Source of the DNA: Beijerinckia indica subsp. indica ATCC 9039
GTDB taxonomy: Bacteria; Pseudomonadota; Alphaproteobacteria; Rhizobiales; Beijerinckiaceae
Direction of reading: 5' to 3'
Assembly: GCF_000019845.1 (NCBI RefSeq)
Contig: NC_010581.1
Location: forward strand, 2,423,501 to 2,487,500
DNA: 64,000 nucleotides
Shown here: positions 52,752-60,682 of the stretch, one piece after another
Layout: every line of letters begins with the position of its first letter
How positions within the stretch are numbered: the stretch's first letter is position 1
Notes under the pieces: model-generated
Database searches by the model: none
What the model was told of the DNA's origin: nothing
Seen by the model: only the letters and a program-made list of their open reading frames with translations
Program-made: the position numbers and the translations under genes

Positions 52752-54778
52752 CACTGCGCCTCAGACATCTGCGGATGCGTGCCACGACATCGGGAGGCCT
52801 ATACGGTGCTGACATTAGTTTCGGTCCGGGGCTGACTGTTATCTGGGCCGATAACACCAAGGGTAAGTCAACTTGCATGCAAGGCATGCTGTATGCGCTT
52901 GGAATGGAGCGCATGCTAAGTCCTCGGCGCGAGGTCCCACTGCCTCATGCGATGACCAGCTTTGTTGAGACCGATGGCAAAGAGCGGCATGCAGTTCTAG
53001 AATCCAATGTGTCGCTTGAGATAGAGAACGGCGCGGGACGGATCATTACGGTCCACCGTTCGATCAAGTCCTTGCTCGATAATCGGCTCATTCGGGTCGA
53101 TTTCGGGCCGACGCTGACAGACGAGACCACGAGGGCACAGCGTAAAGATTTCTTTGTCATTGATCCAGGTGCAGCCCTGAGAGAGAATGGCTTCCACTAT
53201 TTTCTAGAGGATTTCCTCGGCTGGGAACTTCCGACGGTCAGGCGCTACGACGCACCAGATGGGAAACTCTATCTTGAGACGATTTTCCCGCTTTTCTGGG
53301 TCGAGCAGAAGGCAGGTTGGTCTTCTATTCCCGCCGCTATTCCAACTTATTTGCGAATTCGCGAGGTCCACAAGCGATCGATCGAATTCATTATGGATCT
53401 TGATGTCCATAAGCTCGAGCTTCGGCGACAGCAACTTGACGATCTTTTTGCGGCGAATGCGCGCGATTGGCGGATGCAATGGGAGGAGATCGACAGGTTC
53501 GCGCGGCGCGGCGGCGGGAAGACGGAAGGCTTACCACAAAGGCCAACCGCGGTTGCTGACGATTTGGCCAGAGGTTACCTGCTTATCGCGGAGAATACAG
53601 ACTGGGTACCTCTTAGGGACCTGCTGTCTCGCCTCCGAGCCCGAGTAGCTGACATAATGGCTAGCGCCGTTCCTGAAGTCGGGTTCGCGGCTGAAGAATT
53701 AGCGCGGCAGTTGCAGGGCCTCAACGGAGAGGTGGAGGTCGTTAACGCCGAGCGGATCAAAGTCTACAATGCCAAACAGTTGAAGAACGCCGACATTGCC
53801 TCCCTAAGACGGCGGATAAAATCGTTAGCGGAGGATTTGCAAAAAAACCAGGACGTTCAGAAGCTTCAACGATATTCTGGCGTGGCTGCCGATCTGACGC
53901 CCGACCGATGTCCGACCTGCGAGCAAGCATTGATTGACACCTTGCTCGCACAGGATGCACTAACGGTTGTTATGCCGATTGAGGACAATATCGAATACCT
54001 ACGCTCGCAATTGAAAATGTTTGAGGATATCCTTGTGCGGGAAGAAGAGAGTTTCCTCTCTATCGATCAGACCATTGCCCGTATGGACCGTGACCTTGCC
54101 GACCTCTATGGCCGGATCCGCACTTTGCGCACGGACTTGATCTCACCTGGTGCTAACCCGTCGGCGGCTGTGATCGAAGAGCGGGTTCGCACGGAAAACC
54201 GAATTAGTGAGCTAGAGGGTATCCAATCCGCCTTTGACGATACAATCGAGCGTCTTGAGGAGCTTTCCGCGACTTATATCGAGCTGCTCAATGAGCGAGC
54301 GGCATTCCCGGCAGATAAAATGAGCGCCAAAGACAAAGCCAAGTTCAACGAACTGACGGCGCTAGTACGAGAGCAGGCGAGAGAATACGGCTTCAGTACG
54401 TTCGATCCATATGAACTCACCATCTCCGAAGACACCTATCGTCCGCAGAAGGAAGGATTCGAGATCGGTTTCGAAACCTCAGCAAGTGATGCCGTCCGCC
54501 TCAAATGGGCCTACCAATTGGGTTTGCTGGAATTGAGTGCCATCGAAGCCACAAACCATCCGGGGATGCTGCTGTTCGATGAGCCCAGACAGCAGTCTTC
54601 GGCAAAGGTAAGCTTCGAAAGCCTACTTAAAAGAGCCGCGTTGGCAAAGCAACGCAATCAACAGGTGATTTTCTCAACCAGCGAAGAACTTCATAATTTG
54701 CAGAGAATTATAGATGGACTGGATTGTGAGAAGCGCATTTTCGCAGGATATATTATCCAGCCAATCCTCTCATCTTAG
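52748..54778 (+). CDS. SMC/Rad50-like ATPase of the ABC three-component system
   Basis: 676 aa from TTG 52748, with ggagg seven bases upstream; the frame is open to 52727. Walker A is ADNTKGKST (34-42; Ala replaces the first Gly of GxxxxGKS/T). A long coiled-coil arm has a Rad50-style zinc-hook-like CPTC at 388-391. Walker B is LLFDEPRQQ (608-616) and an H-loop-like FSTSEELHN follows. The architecture matches the ATPase subunit of ABC-3C type systems. In such systems the ATPase senses invaders or DNA ends and activates the effector; here that is inference. Confidence 0.78.
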   Translation: MTLRLRHLRMRATTSGGLYGADISFGPGLTVIWADNTKGKSTCMQGMLYALGMERMLSPRREVPLPHAMTSFVETDGKERHAVLESNVSLEIENGAGRIITVHRSIKSLLDNRLIRVDFGPTLTDETTRAQRKDFFVIDPGAALRENGFHYFLEDFLGWELPTVRRYDAPDGKLYLETIFPLFWVEQKAGWSSIPAAIPTYLRIREVHKRSIEFIMDLDVHKLELRRQQLDDLFAANARDWRMQWEEIDRFARRGGGKTEGLPQRPTAVADDLARGYLLIAENTDWVPLRDLLSRLRARVADIMASAVPEVGFAAEELARQLQGLNGEVEVVNAERIKVYNAKQLKNADIASLRRRIKSLAEDLQKNQDVQKLQRYSGVAADLTPDRCPTCEQALIDTLLAQDALTVVMPIEDNIEYLRSQLKMFEDILVREEESFLSIDQTIARMDRDLADLYGRIRTLRTDLISPGANPSAAVIEERVRTENRISELEGIQSAFDDTIERLEELSATYIELLNERAAFPADKMSAKDKAKFNELTALVREQAREYGFSTFDPYELTISEDTYRPQKEGFEIGFETSASDAVRLKWAYQLGLLELSAIEATNHPGMLLFDEPRQQSSAKVSFESLLKRAALAKQRNQQVIFSTSEELHNLQRIIDGLDCEKRIFAGYIIQPILSS

Positions 54779-55002
54779 TGCTAGCTCGGGCTTTCATATT
54801 TGGGTTGTTGTTCCACTTACTGGCAAAATCAGCGTCTGTTCATGTGCCTAGACATTATCTCTCAACCAAGCACAAGATAAACACCCCACCCACGCCACTC
54901 AGCCCAACCGACAGTGCATCCTTGCCCCGCGCACCTTGATCCCCATCAGGTTTTCCGGAAAATGGCACCCCATCGCCCCTTTCCGAATCCCGGCCGGATC
55001 TT

Positions 55003-55374
55003 ATGCGACCTTCCAAAGTCTTCACCATCGCGCCGGGCTCGCCCTTTCTCCGGACCTTCGTCACGGCGCTGAAGGACGGCAAGATCATCGACGGCTTCAC
55101 CATTGCCGATCCCTTCGCCCTGGCGAAGACGACGATCTATGTTCCGATGCGCCGCGCCGCCCGTGCCCTCGCCGATGAACTGGCCAATAGCTTGATCTTC
55201 TCCTCGCCTGGCTCCGGCGCCGCCGCCCCAAGCGCTATGCTGTTGCCAAGGATCAAGCCTTTCGGCGGCATTGAGAAGAGACCGAAACATCGCTGCTGTT
55301 CGACAGAGCCGCGCTCGACGATCCCTCGCCGGAGGATTCCCTGCTCGAGGATTTGCCGCTGGCGGCGAGCGAAA
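55003..55374 (+). pseudogene. addB: truncated, frameshifted copy of the addB 5' end
   Basis: The first ~370 bases match the true addB start at 57452-57821, from ATGCGACCTTCC to GCGAGCGAAA, with about 25 substitutions by my hand alignment, mostly silent, plus a 2-base insertion (ga) near 55273 that shifts the frame. After 55374 the homology stops abruptly. The copy therefore encodes only the first ~90 residues of AddB and cannot be functional. Divergence of several percent suggests one copy came from a related strain rather than by very recent duplication. Confidence 0.88.
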
Positions 55375-55423
55375 GAAGACAAGCGTCCCCGCTTTTTTCA
55401 CTCCGGTCTTTGGTTCAACATTA

Positions 55424-56269
55424 GGTCGTAAACTCATAAATTCGCTTTGCGATTGTCAGTTTGCATGATTCAAGGCTTCCAAAAGAGGAAGCCAGATGAC
55501 GCGCCGCCGCTACGAACTCACCGACCATGAATGGTGGATCCTGTCGCCTCTATTGCCCAACAAACCGCGTGGCGTTGCTCGCGTCGATGATCGGCGGGTG
55601 CTGAATGGCATTCTTTGGCGGTTCCGAACGGGCTCGCCTTGGGCAGAGATTCCAGAGCGCTACGGCCCACCGACCACTTGCTACAACCGCTTTGTGCGGT
55701 GGCGGAAAGCCGGGGTCTGGGATCGGCTTCTCGACGCGGTTTCAGAGGCTTACGACGGTGACATCGTCATGATTGACTCGACCTGTGTTCGCGTTCACCA
55801 GCACGCGGCTACGGGAAAAAAGGGGATGGAGACGATGGCGGCATGGGACGTTCCCGCGGCGGGCTCACCAGCAAAATCCATGCTCTCGTCGATGCCGAAG
55901 GGCGCCCCGTCACCCTCCGCTTAACCGGCGGTCAGGTCGCGGACTGCACCGAAGCCGATGCGTTGACCGATGGTCTCGGCGAAGGAGACATCCTGCTGGC
56001 CGACAAGGGTTATGATAGCAACGCTATCCGAGCCAAGGCGGCGGAGCGGAAAGCCTGGGCCAACATCCCACCAAAAGACAATCGCAAGGGGAGCTTCTCC
56101 TTCTCGCGTTGGGTCTATCGGCAACGCAACCTCGTGGAACGGTTCTTTAACCGGATCAAGCAGTTCCGCGGCATCGCAACACGCTACGACAAAGACCCCG
56201 CCAACTTCCTCGCCGCTATCAAACTCGTCGCGATAAGAATTTGGTGCCAAAGTTTATGAGTCGACGCCC
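55424..56269 (+). mobile_element. IS5-family (IS427-like) insertion sequence
   Basis: 846-bp element. Imperfect terminal inverted repeats (ggtcgtaaactcataaa left, gggcgtcgactcataaa as the complement of the right end) bound a transposase pair. A 2-bp TA duplication flanks it (55422-55423 and 56270-56271), as for IS427-group elements. It interrupts nothing essential, but the TA forms part of the ppk2 stop codon. Confidence 0.9.
55496..56259 (+). CDS. IS427-type transposase, expressed by -1 frameshift
   Basis: Two overlapping frames. OrfA (55496-55924) holds RRRYELTDHEWWILSPLLP and the first catalytic Asp in VMIDSTCVRVHQ. OrfB (starting about 55843) has ILLADKGYDSNAIR (second Asp) and RNLVERFFNRIKQFRGIATRYDK (Glu region), so the DDE triad is complete only after frameshift. 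The slippery aaaaaagggg at 55816-55825 fits the -1 shift, after which the sequence continues as GGMGRSRGGLTSKIH. Likely active or recently active. Confidence 0.9.
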
Positions 56270-57081
56270 TAGTGTTGGCCCCTACCGAAACTGTCTGGGA
56301 TGATCCGGAAAGGATGATCTAAGGGAACATAGTCTGGATCGTCCTCGCGTTTGGGCAGCTTAATGCCCTTCGGCAGGAGATCCTCATAGGGAAACAGCGA
56401 CAGAAAATGCGTGAGGCAATTGATGCGTGCGCTTTTCTTGTCATCGGATGGCACAACATGCCAGGGCGATGCGTCTGTATCCGTCACGGCGAACATCGCA
56501 TCCCTTGCGCGAGAATAATCGAACCAACGTTTGTGTGATTCGAGATCCATGGGGCTCAGCTTCCAGACCTTGCACGGCTCGTTGATGCGGGACTCAAAGC
56601 GCCGCGTCTGTTCATCGGGACTGACCTCCAGCCAATATTTGATGAGTTGAATGTCGGAATCGATCAGGTCTCTTTCGAGCGACGGACAGAAACGCAGAAA
56701 ACGCTCATATTCCTCCTTTGTACAAAAGCCCATGACATGCTCGACACCTGCGCGATTGTACCAGGACCGATCGAAAATAACGATTTCGCCAGCGGCGGGG
56801 AAACGCTCAATATAACGTTGAAAATATAATTGAGAGCGTTGGCGTTCGCTTGGCATGGGCAACGCCTCGATGCGAAATACACGTGGACTGACACGTTCGG
56901 TCATGCGTTTGATGATCCCGCCCTTACCAGCGGCATCACGCCCCTCGAACACGACAACGGCACGTTTCTTCGCTTTTTTGATCCAAAACTGAAGTTTGAC
57001 GAGCTCCACTTGGAGCCGAGCCAATTCCTTCTCATAGGCTTTCTTGAGCTCGGCCTTTGATTCCTTCTTGGACTTTGACAA
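56269..57081 (-). CDS. ppk2: polyphosphate kinase 2 (class I-like)
   Basis: 270 aa from TTG 57081, preceded by gggagaaaacga; an open frame to 57138 lacks a ribosome site. PPK2 uses polyphosphate to phosphorylate nucleoside diphosphates. Signatures: Walker A VVFEGRDAAGKGGIIKRM, RVFRIEALPMPSERQRSQ, YFQRYIERFPAAGEIVIFDRSWYNRAGVEHVMGF (class I form) and FESRINEPCKVWKLSPMD. The final residue is followed by a stop (TAG) that straddles the IS insertion point: before insertion it would read TAA. Flanked by a truncated and a complete addB start. Confidence 0.93.
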   Translation of the reverse strand: MSKSKKESKAELKKAYEKELARLQVELVKLQFWIKKAKKRAVVVFEGRDAAGKGGIIKRMTERVSPRVFRIEALPMPSERQRSQLYFQRYIERFPAAGEIVIFDRSWYNRAGVEHVMGFCTKEEYERFLRFCPSLERDLIDSDIQLIKYWLEVSPDEQTRRFESRINEPCKVWKLSPMDLESHKRWFDYSRARDAMFAVTDTDASPWHVVPSDDKKSARINCLTHFLSLFPYEDLLPKGIKLPKREDDPDYVPLDHPFRIIPDSFGRGQH

Positions 57082-57451
57082 TCGTTTTCTCCCGGTTCGA
57101 TTGGAGCATCGGCCCGACAGAACAGGGCATTGCCCCACCTATCCTTTAGGATAACCTCCCATTCTGGGCATCGGTCGGTCAAAGCACACACTATCCGATT
57201 GCCACAGATCTTTGAAAATGCGTGAAATTTTTTAAAAAGGCGTACCGACTTTGGAGGTGACGCTTTGGCAGTTGATAATTGAACTATCAAAATTCGAAGA
57301 GACAATCGAGCACACACATCGATTGTCTCTTCGCGGAAACAATCACAACCACCAGCGGTCCGGCGGTTCCTTCGAAACGCCTTAATCTTACACTTTTTTC
57401 TGGAAAAGAGTAAGGACGTTGTCCCATCTGAATGCCCGCCCATGGAATTTC
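57082..57451. other. ppk2-addB intergenic region with a perfect 15-bp hairpin
   Basis: 370 bases. At 57295-57333 arms cgaagagacaatcga / tcgattgtctcttcg flank gcacacaca. On the minus strand it is followed by aattttgatag, on the plus strand by cggaaac, so it could be a terminator on the minus strand or a protein site. Promoters of ppk2 and addB are expected here; no gene seen. Confidence 0.5.
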
Positions 57452-60400
57452 ATGCGACCTTCCAAAGTCTTCACCATTGCGCCGGGCTCGCCCTTCCTCA
57501 AAACCTTCGTTACGGCGCTGAAGGACGGCAAGATCATCGACGGCTTCACCATTGCCGACCCCTTCGCCCTGGCGAAGACGACGATCTATGTCCCGACGCG
57601 ACGCGCTGCCCGCGCGCTCGCCGACGAATTGGCCAATAGCTTGATCTTCTCTTCGCCTGGCTCTGGCGCCGCCGTTCCAAGCGCGATGCTGTTGCCAAGG
57701 ATCAAGCCTTTCGGCGGTATTGAAGAGACCGAAACGTCGCTGCTGTTCGACAGAGCCACGCTCGACGATCCCTCGTCGGAGGATTCCCTGCTCGAGGATT
57801 TGCCCCTGGCGGCGAGCGAAATCGGCCGTCGCATGCAATTGACTGAATTGATTCTGAAATGGGCCGAGGCCCTCAATCATGCGATCGTTCGGATCGGCCC
57901 TGACGGAACGATCGAAAGCGATACGACGGAGCGTTTTTCGGTCGCGCGTTCCGTGACCGATGCCTGGCATTTGTCGGGACAGCTCGCGCAATTGATCGAT
58001 GAACTGATCATCGAGGATATTACCTGGTCGCAGCTCGATCCGCTGGTTCTACCGGAATTCGACGCCTATTGGCGTATCACGATGAACTTTTTGAACATCG
58101 CCATCGAAAGCTGGCCGGAGATCTGCTCGGAACAAGGCTGGATCGATGCAGCGAAACGGCGCGTTCTCCTCCTCGCGAGGGAAGCCCGCAAACTCGATGA
58201 GGGCACGGCCGAGGGGCCGGTCATTGCCCTGGGCTCTCCCGGTTTCAACCGCACCACATCCGCGCTGCTCGCCAGTATTGCCCGCGCGCCGCAAGGCGCC
58301 GTCATCCTGCCAGGTCTCGACCAGGACCTCGACGAAGCCGCGTTCAAAATGATCGACCATGAAAGCTTTGGTCATCCGCAGGCGGTTTATGTCCGTTTGT
58401 TGCCGATCCTCGGCGTCACACGCCAAGACGTCATGCCGCTCGGCGAAATGTCCCCGATGCTGATCCGACGCCACGGCTTCCTTTCGGAAGCCCTGCGCCC
58501 AGCCGATACGACCGACGAATGGATCACCTATCAGGTGCGCAATGTCTCCACGGACCTTGCCGACGCTTTGAGTGGCATTACCATGATCGAAGCACAGGAT
58601 GAACGCCAGGAAGCTCTCGCGCTCGCCATCGCTCTACGTGAAATTCTCGAAACACCTGGCAAGACCGCCGCGCTGGTCACGCCCGATCGCGAATTGGCAC
58701 GACGCGTGCGCACCGAATTGCTGCGCTGGAACATCGAAATCGACGATTCGGGCGGTGATCCCCTGAATACGAGCCCGCGCGGTCTCTTGGCGCGTCTGGC
58801 ATTGGCCTGCATCACCAGCGGCATGGACGCGAAGGATCTGGCCGCCTTGCTCGCCAACGAGCAAGTCAGTCTCGGTCTCGGCCGCGACAGGATCAAGGCT
58901 TTGGCACCCCAGTTCGAGATCGCGATCCTGCGGTCCGCGCCCGTCATGCGCTTTTTCGACCAGCCAGACATCGCCCTCACCATGGCGCGGGACGCGGCCT
59001 TTGACACATATGCCCATCCGGCAAAAGCCCGTATCGAGGCCGAGGATTGGGACGGGCTCGCGCAAATCCTCGAGCGGCTGCGTGATGTGCTTAGCCCCCT
59101 GCGTGCGCTGCGCGGCACCTGGCCGCTCGCGCGCTGGATCGCCGCGCATCGCATGGTGCTTGACGGGCTCGTCCGCGATGCGGACCAAACCGACGGTCAG
59201 GATCAGCAGGATCGAACCCTCGAGGCGGGCGAAGATGCTGCCGCTCTTGAAGCGCTCTTCGATGAGCTTTCAGGCACAACGCCGCAGGGCCTTTTGTTTG
59301 ATGTCGCGTCCTATGCCGCCTTCTTCACCGATATTAGTGGCGAAGTCCGGCTTCGCGGTCCCCGCCGCGCCCATCCCCGGCTCAAAATTTTGGGCCTCAT
59401 CGAAGCGCGCCTGATGCAGGCCGATGTCATGCTGCTCGGCGGACTCGATGAAACGATCTGGCCCCCCGCCGCGCAAATGGATGCCTTTCTCAATCGGCCA
59501 ATGCGGGCCGCTTTGGGTTTGACCCCGCCCGAGAGAAGGCTCGGTCAGGCCACGCATGATTTCACCCAGGCCATGGGCGCCGAAAGCGTGATCCTGAGCC
59601 GCGCCAAGAAACGCGGCGGCACTCCCACCGTCGCCTCGCGTCTCATCCAGCGCATGGCGGCTCTGGCGGGTGATGTTTGGCAATCCTGCCTCGAACAAGG
59701 GGAACGCTTCCTCGCTTTCGCCGAGGCGCTTGATCGCACGCCGATCAATCCGGCGGATCACCGACCACAGCGGCCTTTGGGCCGCCCCAACCCCAAGCCC
59801 CCTGTCGGCCTGCGGCCCACCCATTTGAGCGTGACTCAGATCGAGACATTGCGCCGCGATCCTTATGCCATCTTCGCGGAAAAGATCCTCGGCCTGAAAG
59901 CGCTCGATGCGCTTGGCGCCGGGGCGGATCGCCGCGATGATGGCATGGCCGTTCACGCTGTCCTCGAACGATGCGGCAAGCTCCATCCGACCGGCCCATT
60001 GCCCGCGGATATGGACGAACAACTTCTGAGCTGGCTGCGGGAAGCACTCGCAGCGAGGCTCGATGACCCGGATTTTTCAGCCTTCCAATGGCCGCGTCTG
60101 CAAAAAGCGATCGATGTCTATCTCGCCTTCGAGGCTGAACGGCGAGACAATCTCGTGCGGATTGAAGTCGAAACGTTCGGACGGCTCCCGATTGATCTCG
60201 CCGATGGATCGCGTTTCCTTCTCACCGCACGCGCCGACCGCCTCGAATTCCATCGCGATCAAAGTCTCGTCCTGGTCGATTACAAAACCGGCGCCCCGCC
60301 AAGCTCAAAGGAAATCCGCACTGGCCTCGCGCCGCAGCTCACGCTCGAAGCAGCCATGGCGAAACGCGGTGCTTTCGGTTCCGATGCTATCGCGCAGGCC

Positions 60401-60682
60401 TATGGCGGTCTCTATCTGAAGCTCGGCGGAGCCGATGGCGGGCAGGTGAGACCTGTCGAATTTTCTTCCGGACGCGGTAAGAACAAGGATCAATCCATCG
60501 CTTTCGACGACGTTGCCGAACAGCATTTCCAGGGCCTCCTTATCCTGCTCAATCAATTCCGCGATCCGGCCACCGGCTATCCTTCCCGCCTGGCGCCAAA
60601 ATTCGCTCACGTCCCCCTGCCCTATGATCATCTGGCGCGCGTGAACGAATGGGCGCAAGGCGGCATCGAGGAAAGCGAGTGA
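57452..60682 (+). CDS. addB: double-strand break repair protein AddB
   Basis: 1076 aa from ATG 57452 (MRPSKVFTIAPGSPFL), which matches the start of the partial copy at 55003. AddB of the alphaproteobacterial type: inactive helicase core and C-terminal RecB-family nuclease. Seen: VYVPTRRAARALADEL-like segment, LTVALVTPDRELARRV, GLIEARLMQADVMLLGGLDETIWPP, and the nuclease domain FLLTARADRLEFHRDQSLVLVDYKTGAPPS (D...DYK). With AddA it resects DNA double-strand breaks for recombination. It overlaps the addA ATG by one base. Confidence 0.95.
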   Translation: MRPSKVFTIAPGSPFLKTFVTALKDGKIIDGFTIADPFALAKTTIYVPTRRAARALADELANSLIFSSPGSGAAVPSAMLLPRIKPFGGIEETETSLLFDRATLDDPSSEDSLLEDLPLAASEIGRRMQLTELILKWAEALNHAIVRIGPDGTIESDTTERFSVARSVTDAWHLSGQLAQLIDELIIEDITWSQLDPLVLPEFDAYWRITMNFLNIAIESWPEICSEQGWIDAAKRRVLLLAREARKLDEGTAEGPVIALGSPGFNRTTSALLASIARAPQGAVILPGLDQDLDEAAFKMIDHESFGHPQAVYVRLLPILGVTRQDVMPLGEMSPMLIRRHGFLSEALRPADTTDEWITYQVRNVSTDLADALSGITMIEAQDERQEALALAIALREILETPGKTAALVTPDRELARRVRTELLRWNIEIDDSGGDPLNTSPRGLLARLALACITSGMDAKDLAALLANEQVSLGLGRDRIKALAPQFEIAILRSAPVMRFFDQPDIALTMARDAAFDTYAHPAKARIEAEDWDGLAQILERLRDVLSPLRALRGTWPLARWIAAHRMVLDGLVRDADQTDGQDQQDRTLEAGEDAAALEALFDELSGTTPQGLLFDVASYAAFFTDISGEVRLRGPRRAHPRLKILGLIEARLMQADVMLLGGLDETIWPPAAQMDAFLNRPMRAALGLTPPERRLGQATHDFTQAMGAESVILSRAKKRGGTPTVASRLIQRMAALAGDVWQSCLEQGERFLAFAEALDRTPINPADHRPQRPLGRPNPKPPVGLRPTHLSVTQIETLRRDPYAIFAEKILGLKALDALGAGADRRDDGMAVHAVLERCGKLHPTGPLPADMDEQLLSWLREALAARLDDPDFSAFQWPRLQKAIDVYLAFEAERRDNLVRIEVETFGRLPIDLADGSRFLLTARADRLEFHRDQSLVLVDYKTGAPPSSKEIRTGLAPQLTLEAAMAKRGAFGSDAIAQAYGGLYLKLGGADGGQVRPVEFSSGRGKNKDQSIAFDDVAEQHFQGLLILLNQFRDPATGYPSRLAPKFAHVPLPYDHLARVNEWAQGGIEESE

